From IMG/VR virus record IMGVR_UViG_3300032294_000509, positions 1 to 25,294 of that record: 25,294 nt of DNA, one strand, 5' to 3'. This DNA is from a virus. Both the position numbers and the translations under genes were made by a program. Position 1 is the first letter of the stretch, and every line of letters starts with the position of its first letter. Under the pieces are notes generated by a model, which was given only the letters and a program-made list of their open reading frames with translations, had not been told where the DNA came from and did not search any database. Below are positions 20,648 through 25,294 of this stretch, piece by piece.

Positions 20648-21838
20648 TCAGAAGATAGCTTGCAAGCTGTAGTATTCCAATTGAACCAACTCATTTGCAG
20701 TTGTTGGTTGAGCAGTGATTGCAAATGTCTGATCCACATTGGTGTTAACACTTAGTGTCAAGACAGTGCCTGTTGATGCTCCGTGGCCAGTTGCGCCAAC
20801 TGCACTTGAGACAATTTGCGAGCCGCCACGGTTAACGATCTCTTTTTGAACCGATACGCTTGCAACGTTGGCCGAGGCCAATGTAAATACTGCACTACCA
20901 CCAAAAGTCATATTCAGGTTTTTGGCATTGGCACTGTTTGTCAAACTGAAAAGTGCATTAATTTCAATTTGTCCACCAGTTCCGAGTGACCAGCCTGGCA
21001 CAGTGACAGATGCCAAAGTAACTGCTGTGTTGGCCACTGCGACCACTGCTGTGCCATACCAAACCAAGGCTGTTTGCGTGCCCGACTGTGTGCCGCTGGT
21101 GGTGACTGCTGCACCGCCTGCCGAGGTGGAGACGGTGAAGGTGTTGGTCGACAGCACGGTTTTGACGTAGTAGGTCGTATTGATGGCCAGGCCTGTGGGC
21201 AATGCGCCTGTGGTCGTGAAGCGAATCGTGTCATTGACAGACAAGCCGTGACCAGTCCATGTGACCACGCCAGGCGCTGCAATGCTGATCGTGACGGTGG
21301 CGCTTTTGTAAGCCAGATCGATTGTGACTGCTGTGCCGGTGGTGTCGGTGTCCAATGCTGTGACTGGATACAAACCAGTCACGCCTGTGCCACCAGTCCA
21401 TGTCACATACACATTCTCACCCACTGCCACAGCTGCTGTGAGGCCGTGAGCGCCAGCGCTGTTCAGGCGAACTTTGCCTGCGTTGTTGTTGTAGGTCAGG
21501 GTCGTGAATGTGCCAGCAGGCTCGACCAGTCCGATTGGGCCTTTGTTCTCAAGCATCAATTGAGGGAAGCTGCGCAGCTTGGGCTGTGTGCCGATGCTGT
21601 ACTCGACCTGAGCGTTGCGGTTGGAGATGCGGATCACGCGATCTTGACCGTAGGGGCCAAAGGTCTGGGCGCTGTTGAACAGGCTGCCGATGGTGGTGTA
21701 GATCCAAGCCTGGCCTGGGTAGGCTGTTTGCAGTTGGACGGTGGTGGGCTCGTCGCCCGTGTTGCCGATGCTGATCGACTGGCCTGCTGGGATGAGCAGA
21801 TCAACTTCATTGGTGGTGGCTGATGGCTGGATGAACAT
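20648..21838 (-). CDS. Beta-rich structural protein with repeated HGL-type domains (396 aa)
   Basis: The protein has an N-terminal beta domain (about 1-95, with IPAGQSISIGNTGDEPTTVQ). Two related modules follow: VRLNSAGAHGLTAAVAVGEN (123-142) with VYVTWTGGTGVTGLYPVTAL, and VVTWTGHGLSVNDTIRFTTT (191-210) with INTTYYVKTVLSTNTFTVST. The second type is often reported in phage proteins as similar to the ubiquitin-activating E1 FCCH fold. The C-terminal part (about 270-396) is again beta-rich. No charge clusters or membrane helices are seen. It is probably a tail or capsid-surface protein. AAGGAG lies just before the ATG. Confidence 0.75.
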   Translation of the reverse strand: MFIQPSATTNEVDLLIPAGQSISIGNTGDEPTTVQLQTAYPGQAWIYTTIGSLFNSAQTFGPYGQDRVIRISNRNAQVEYSIGTQPKLRSFPQLMLENKGPIGLVEPAGTFTTLTYNNNAGKVRLNSAGAHGLTAAVAVGENVYVTWTGGTGVTGLYPVTALDTDTTGTAVTIDLAYKSATVTISIAAPGVVTWTGHGLSVNDTIRFTTTGALPTGLAINTTYYVKTVLSTNTFTVSTSAGGAAVTTSGTQSGTQTALVWYGTAVVAVANTAVTLASVTVPGWSLGTGGQIEINALFSLTNSANAKNLNMTFGGSAVFTLASANVASVSVQKEIVNRGGSQIVSSAVGATGHGASTGTVLTLSVNTNVDQTFAITAQPTTANELVQLEYYSLQAIF

Positions 21839-21859
21839 GGGGATCTCCTTGGATGGGGT

Positions 21860-22315
21860 TTAGGCGACGCGATACCAGCTGTTGGTGGCCTGGTAGAAGC
21901 GCATGGTGAAGAAGGCATTGGCGGCCAGGGTGGTGGGTGCGCCGAAGGCTGCTGCTGCGCCGTTCAGGGCCAGCGTGAAGCTGGTGATGATTTGGGTGGT
22001 GGTGACCAGCACCTGTGTGCCGTCTGGCACGCCAGTGTTCAATGGCAGCGTGACTGTGCCAGCTGCCAAAGTGCCGGCAGGCTGGATGACCATCCACTGC
22101 TGTTCGCTGGTGGGCGTGGGCACGGTGATGTTGAAGCCAGTGCCTGGGGTGTACAGGTTGGTGGACACGGTGGGGGCTGCGAAGGTCTGCTGGAAGTATT
22201 GCAGCAGCTGCGTGATCGAGACCTTGCGTGCGTCGCCGTTGTTGGAGACGTAGACCGGCAAGAGATCGCCGCCAGAGATCTGACTGATGCCCGAGAGCTG
22301 GTTGATGGTTGGCAT
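21860..22315 (-). CDS. Small beta-rich structural protein (151 aa)
   Basis: The protein begins MPTINQLSGISQISGGDLLP and continues VYVSNNGDARKVSITQLLQY (21-40), a start I know from phage structural proteins, where a short adaptor domain precedes a variable beta domain. The rest is Thr/Val/Ala-rich strands (GTVTLPLNTGVPDGTQVLVT) and ends FFTMRFYQATNSWYRVA. It lies between the gp4-like gene and the HGL-domain protein, so a tail or head-tail role is likely. GAGGA precedes the ATG. No enzymatic motif is visible. Confidence 0.75.
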   Translation of the reverse strand: MPTINQLSGISQISGGDLLPVYVSNNGDARKVSITQLLQYFQQTFAAPTVSTNLYTPGTGFNITVPTPTSEQQWMVIQPAGTLAAGTVTLPLNTGVPDGTQVLVTTTQIITSFTLALNGAAAAFGAPTTLAANAFFTMRFYQATNSWYRVA

Positions 22316-22324
22316 GTTGGTTCC

Positions 22325-22807
22325 TCAGTTGAATTCGATGGGGCCATCTTGACCGGCCAAGACTGGATCGACTGGCGGACGGATGAAGGGGTTGTCGTAG
22401 ACTCGCCAGGGCTTGTTGCCTGCGCCTGCTGGCATGGTGCTGGGTAGCTGTTGCTGCACTGGCATGGCTGCGCGTGACAGAAGCGTGTTGTACGACTCTT
22501 TGGCTGTGGCTTTGGTGTCAGGCATGACCTGCTTGCCGTAGGACGGGCCGAGCTTGATGGCCAAGTTGCTGTAGATGGCCTCGTTGGAGCTGTCGGGCAC
22601 GTTGGTTTGCTCGTCAAGATCGCTGTCCTGGGGGCTGGATGGCAGAGGGTAGCCGAGGCGGATGCCGAGGGCGTTCCATGCGGCCATCATGGTGTCCAAG
22701 CGCCGGAGGGCAGATTGCATTTGCTCTGGCCCGAGGTCAAAGGCATAGGAGGCCAGTCCGATCTCGTCGAAGGCCTGCTCGATAAATTGGCGCTTGGTCC
22801 ATCCCAT
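22325..22807 (-). CDS. Tail accessory factor, P22 gp4-like
   Basis: The 160-residue protein starts MGWTKRQFIEQAFDEIGLAS and continues YAFDLGPEQMQSALRRLDTM with MMAAWNALGIRLGYPLPSS, the helical signature of P22 gp4-type head-completion proteins (P22 gp4 is about 166 residues). Gp4 extends the portal ring and receives gp10 and the tailspikes. The C-terminal third is less conserved and Pro-rich (PFIRPPVDPVLAGQDGPIEF). ATG 22807 is preferred because GGAG (22815-22818) lies seven bases upstream. ATG 22813 overlaps the previous stop (ATGA) but is too close to that site. Confidence 0.85.
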   Translation of the reverse strand: MGWTKRQFIEQAFDEIGLASYAFDLGPEQMQSALRRLDTMMAAWNALGIRLGYPLPSSPQDSDLDEQTNVPDSSNEAIYSNLAIKLGPSYGKQVMPDTKATAKESYNTLLSRAAMPVQQQLPSTMPAGAGNKPWRVYDNPFIRPPVDPVLAGQDGPIEFN

Positions 22808-22809
22808 TG

Positions 22810-23115
22810 TCATTCTCCAGTTGGCGCGGACAGTCTGTCCTGGATCAATTGTCCCAGCTTTTTGTCCTTTGTGCGACCGTCGAAGCGGATGCCGAGTTCT
22901 GTGGCCTTGGCCTCCAGCTCTGCGCGGGTGGGGGCTGCGTCGTCTTCTGGGGCTGTTTCCACGACTTCCACGGCCTGGACTTCTGCCTGGGCAGCTGCTG
23001 CGGCTTGCTCGGCAAGCAGGCGGTGGTTGATGCCGTCGATTGGCTTGGAGGGCTTACGAACCTTGACCGGCTTGCGGTTCTTGGCGTATTTGGGGGTGAG
23101 GATTTTTTCCTGCAT
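22810..23115 (-). CDS. Basic protein with C-terminal HeH/SAP-like domain (101 aa)
   Basis: The N-terminal 25 residues are very basic (YAKNRKPVKVRKPSKP). An Ala/Glu-rich linker follows (about 35-60), then a helix-extended-loop-helix segment PTRAELEAKATELGIRFDGR (62-81) and TKDKKLGQLIQDRL (82-95), the pattern of HeH/LEM/SAP-type domains common in phage head-tail genes. ATG 23115 overlaps the upstream stop as TGATG; a GTG at 23118 is the alternative start. It may bind DNA or the portal vertex. Exact function unknown. Confidence 0.75.
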   Translation of the reverse strand: MQEKILTPKYAKNRKPVKVRKPSKPIDGINHRLLAEQAAAAAQAEVQAVEVVETAPEDDAAPTRAELEAKATELGIRFDGRTKDKKLGQLIQDRLSAPTGE

Positions 23116-23276
23116 CACTTGGCCTTTTTCTTCATGGGCTTGGCGGTCTTGGCGGCTGCTTTGAAGTCTGCGGCTGTGGGTGCGCCTTTGGCACCGGGCT
23201 TGCGCATCTTCTCTTTGCTGCCTGCTTCGATGCGAGCGCGTTTGGCGTTGATGTTGGCGTAGAGACCTGGTTTCAT
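23115..23276 (-). CDS. Lysine-rich conserved mini-protein (53 aa)
   Basis: The 53-residue protein begins MKPGLYANINAKRARIEAGS and continues KEKMRKPGAKGAPTAADFKA, ending in Lys repeats. The GLYANI-AKR-RI-AGS-EKMRKPG-KGAPT pattern is very widely conserved next to capsid genes in phages of many hosts and is always annotated hypothetical. The start overlaps the previous stop (ATGA at 23273-23276) and the stop overlaps the next gene, so translation is coupled. The high charge suggests DNA or capsid-lumen binding. Confidence 0.78.
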   Translation of the reverse strand: MKPGLYANINAKRARIEAGSKEKMRKPGAKGAPTAADFKAAAKTAKPMKKKAK

Positions 23277-23443
23277 TTCATGGCCCTCTTGGGTGCTTTG
23301 CTGGGCTTGCCTGCTGCCTTGGCTGCTTTCTCTGCTGTGCTGAGTGCAATAGCCACGGCTTGCTTCATGGGCTTGCCTGCTTTCTTTTCCATCTTGATGT
23401 TCTTGCCGATGGACTTGCTCGAATAACCTTTGGTCAATGGCAT
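23273..23443 (-). CDS. Basic conserved mini-protein, DUF6496-like (56 aa)
   Basis: The 56-residue protein begins MPLTKGYSSKSIGKNIKMEK with KAGKPMKQAVAIALSTAEKA (21-40) and a Lys/Ala/Pro-rich tail. The KAGKP-KQAVAIAL core matches the DUF6496-like mini-proteins that recur beside phage head genes. AGGAG sits six bases before the ATG. It is the first gene after the strong hairpin at 23465-23482, so it depends on read-through of that terminator or on an unseen promoter. Function unknown. Confidence 0.78.
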   Translation of the reverse strand: MPLTKGYSSKSIGKNIKMEKKAGKPMKQAVAIALSTAEKAAKAAGKPSKAPKRAMK

Positions 23444-23459
23444 GGAGTTCTCCTATTGC

Positions 23460-23490
23460 AAAAAGGGGGGCCGAAGCCCCCCAGTTTTTT
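23460..23490 (-). terminator. Strong intrinsic terminator after the coat protein gene
   Basis: On the minus strand a 7-bp G:C stem (23476-23482 paired with 23465-23471) carries a UUCG tetraloop closed by C:G, one of the most stable RNA loops, and is followed by TTTTT (23460-23464). On the plus strand the same stem is followed by AG and TTTTTT (23485-23490), so it could stop transcription both ways. It lies 16 bases after the coat protein stop and probably reduces downstream expression relative to coat protein. Confidence 0.85.
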
Positions 23491-23497
23491 GGCCAGA

Positions 23498-24784
23498 TTA
23501 CTGGTTGAACAACAAGATGCCGGACATCTCGGGGTTCTTGTTGACCACGCCGAACAGGGTGTCCATGCGGTACTTGATGGTCATGCTGTCGATGTCGTAG
23601 AACTTCTGCAAGACCAACTCGATGCCCTGGTCGGTAGTGGCACGCATCACTGCGACGCCAGCATCGGAAGGCACTGCGTAACGGCCAGGCAAGATTTCCA
23701 ACGAATCACGCTGCCAGAACACGTTGACCGAAGCGGCATTCACGTTCAGGAAGGTGATTGCAGAGGTGTCGGAGGCGGTAGCCACTTCCACGTTCTTGTA
23801 CTGCAACTGAGCGTCGGTTGGGGACACGCCCTGAGCGCCGATGATCGGAGGAGTGATAACCAAGGTGGTGCCACCGGCTGGAACGCTCACGACACGGAAG
23901 GTCTTGAGCTGGCCTGTGGATTGCTTGGTGATGTGGTGCACAGCGAACACGCCAGCGATGGTGAAGGCATCACCGGCTTTGACGTTGGTCGAAGAGCTGA
24001 CGGTGACGGTTTGGAAGCGGTTGTCCACGTTGATCTGGCCGCCCACGGATGTGGAGGTAGCCTGAGGCGTGTAGTTCGCTTGTGTGCCTGCACCGCTGGT
24101 GTCGATGGTGATCGAGCCGCCGCCAGCTGCTGCTGTTTGACGGTTGGCGTAGTCCATCTTGTAGGTGTCGAAGCCTGCGACCATGCCGACGTAGCTGCGC
24201 TCGTAGGCTTTGTCGGACTTCTGGTTGCCGAAGCTGCGAGCAGTGCCGACCAGGTTGCCGGCCAAGCCGTTGTAGTCGCGGCTGGACAGGGCCATGAAGC
24301 GGTCATAGTCAGGAACGCCTTGCTCGTTCATGATGGCGTCGCACAGGGCCACGTCGTCATAGTCACCGGCAGCGGCTGCGATTGGCACAACCAACGAACC
24401 CAGGCCAGCGGCAGAGTTCATGATGGCGATGTTGATGTCGCTGGCCAGCTTTTGCTTGGCGGACTCACCGAGGCGGCCTTCTTGCAAAGCGTCGCGCAGT
24501 TCGAGGGAAGTCATTTCCCAAGGCACGGTCTTGCTGAAGCCCAAAGTGGCGGGGACGGCCAACTGTGTCATGCCCTGATAGCCAGGGATCGCAGTACCAG
24601 GGGTGCTGTTGATCGACTGAGCGATGTAGGGCTGTGGACGCCAGATGGTGTTGTTGGCGCGTTCCATCATTGTCTGATCTGTGTTGTAGATGTTGACGTG
24701 ACGGGACAGGACCAGCGCGTCCTGGAAGCCTTCGAGGAGGTCTTCAAAGGCAACGCGCTCTTCTTTCGAGAAACTATTGGACAT
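23498..24784 (-). CDS. Major capsid protein, P22 coat protein type (gp5-like)
   Basis: The 428-residue protein (P22 gp5 is 430) has the features of the P22_CoatProtein family. An N-terminal helical arm includes DLLEGFQDALVLSRHVNIYN and NTIWRPQPYIAQS. The HK97-type core includes TVPWEMTSLELRDALQEGRL, with GVPDYDRFMALSSRDYNGLA and NLVGTARSF. Inside the core a beta-rich insertion (about 225-345, with GGQINVDNRFQTVTVSSSTN and AGDAFTIAGVFAVHHITKQS) corresponds to the P22 I-domain. The C-terminus ends YRMDTLFGVVNKNPEMSGIL. It forms the T=7-type shell with the scaffold encoded just before it. AAGGA precedes the ATG and a strong terminator follows the stop. Confidence 0.93.
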   Translation of the reverse strand: MSNSFSKEERVAFEDLLEGFQDALVLSRHVNIYNTDQTMMERANNTIWRPQPYIAQSINSTPGTAIPGYQGMTQLAVPATLGFSKTVPWEMTSLELRDALQEGRLGESAKQKLASDINIAIMNSAAGLGSLVVPIAAAAGDYDDVALCDAIMNEQGVPDYDRFMALSSRDYNGLAGNLVGTARSFGNQKSDKAYERSYVGMVAGFDTYKMDYANRQTAAAGGGSITIDTSGAGTQANYTPQATSTSVGGQINVDNRFQTVTVSSSTNVKAGDAFTIAGVFAVHHITKQSTGQLKTFRVVSVPAGGTTLVITPPIIGAQGVSPTDAQLQYKNVEVATASDTSAITFLNVNAASVNVFWQRDSLEILPGRYAVPSDAGVAVMRATTDQGIELVLQKFYDIDSMTIKYRMDTLFGVVNKNPEMSGILLFNQ

Positions 24785-24801
24785 GGTATTTCCTTAAAAA
24801 A

Positions 24802-25294
24802 TCATTTGGATGAAGCTGCTCGTTTCTGTGACTTGTACTGGATGACCTTGGTCATGTTGCCAGTACGAGCCGCTTCTTCTCGCAGCCGTTCGAGGGTTGA
24901 GTCCACCGCCCCAGAGACTCGGCCAGTTCCTGACACGATTCTTTCGGGCGGCGGGGCTGCCTTGCGGTTGGTAACTTTCAAGTCTTTCTCCAGTTTCGCT
25001 ACCGCAAAGGCAAACTTTACGGGGTCTTTGATGGCGGCCAGCTCTTGCGCCTTCTTGGGGTTTTTTCCGAGTGCGTAGACGACGAGGGCGGGATTGTCCG
25101 CGCCTTGCAGCATGACGCCTTGCTGGGTGACGTTGAACAGCTCCTGGGCCACGGCCTCGGCGTCGTCAAAGTCTTTGACTCGCAGCTCGGCTTTCGCCTT
25201 GCCGTAGCCATCCAGTTTGGCTTGCCAGGCTTTCTGCTGATTCATAACTTCAGCTTCTTGCTTGGCGTTGGCTTCGTCGGCTTTGCGCTTGCGC
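24802..25294 (-). CDS. Scaffolding protein, C-terminal part
   Basis: The frame is open to the right edge, so the N-terminus is missing. An ATG at 25245 is internal, because the upstream codons continue in frame (RKRKADEANAKQEAEV). The visible 163 residues are helical and highly charged, with WQAKLDGYGKAKAELRVKDF, then DNPALVVYALGKNPKKAQEL and a basic end KVIQYKSQKRAASSK. A basic helical C-terminus that docks on coat protein is the hallmark of P22-type scaffolds. Position immediately before the coat gene supports the call. The protein would guide procapsid assembly and exit before packaging. Confidence 0.8.
   Translation of the reverse strand, partial: RKRKADEANAKQEAEVMNQQKAWQAKLDGYGKAKAELRVKDFDDAEAVAQELFNVTQQGVMLQGADNPALVVYALGKNPKKAQELAAIKDPVKFAFAVAKLEKDLKVTNRKAAPPPERIVSGTGRVSGAVDSTLERLREEAARTGNMTKVIQYKSQKRAASSK

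Noticed and set aside
23360-25078. Plus-strand open frame of 572 codons opposite the coat and scaffold genes
   Set aside because: It mirrors the codon pattern of the coat and scaffold genes on the other strand, lacks a ribosome binding site and matches no known family. The minus-strand proteins are clear.
1-25294. tRNA genes, CRISPR arrays, insertion sequences, integrase or attachment sites
   Set aside because: No cloverleaf-like segment, spaced direct repeats, transposase or recombinase motif was found on reading either strand.

Overview
The window is a stretch of a tailed bacteriophage genome with a P22-like (podovirus-type) virion. It is truncated at both ends: an ATPase gene runs off the left edge and a scaffolding-protein gene runs off the right edge. 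High GC content, strong AAGGAG-type ribosome binding sites and the style of the small early proteins suggest a host in the Proteobacteria. A betaproteobacterium of the Burkholderiales type, probably freshwater, is my inference and is not proven by the sequence. I see no integrase, excisionase or CI-like repressor, so nothing here points to lysogeny.

Left arm (1-7810, plus strand): a tightly packed early operon in which most genes overlap the next by ATGA, GTGA, TTGA or TGATG. It opens with a DNA recombination/replication module: the end of a Sak4-like AAA ATPase, an unknown small protein, a DUF669 single-strand-binding-type protein, a Cas4/RecB-like PD-(D/E)XK nuclease and an SF2 DEAD/DEAH helicase with a zinc ribbon. 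Then come small cysteine-cluster proteins, a VRR-NUC nuclease, a ribbon-helix-helix regulator, a MazG-like pyrophosphohydrolase and a run of small proteins of unknown function. An internal extended -10 promoter near 6060 starts a second block of small genes.

Right arm (7801-25294, minus strand, read right to left): scaffold, P22-type coat protein, a strong hairpin terminator with a UUCG loop, three small lysine-rich proteins, a gp4-like tail accessory factor, two beta-rich structural proteins, a DUF6321 protein, a gp10-like tail/DNA-stabilisation protein, a short helical protein, two tandem paralogous 111-residue beta proteins, a cysteine-cluster protein, and three DNA-ejection proteins in the P22 order gp7-gp20-gp16. 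The adsorption apparatus follows, split into three separate genes: a P22-tailspike-type head-binding adaptor, a tail-fibre module and a pectate-lyase-fold beta-helix tailspike. After a frameshifted small gene comes a set of membrane proteins, then a holin and an M15-type endolysin. The two arms converge and overlap by 10 bases at 7801-7810. Portal and terminase genes are expected just beyond the right edge, and the rest of replication beyond the left edge.

Most of the window is recognisable phage biology. The points that most deserve a second look are the frameshifted gene at 10316-10563, the split tailspike, the tandem paralogues at 17932-18613, the HiPIP-like cysteine signature shared by one early and one late protein, and the membrane-protein cluster beside the lysis genes.
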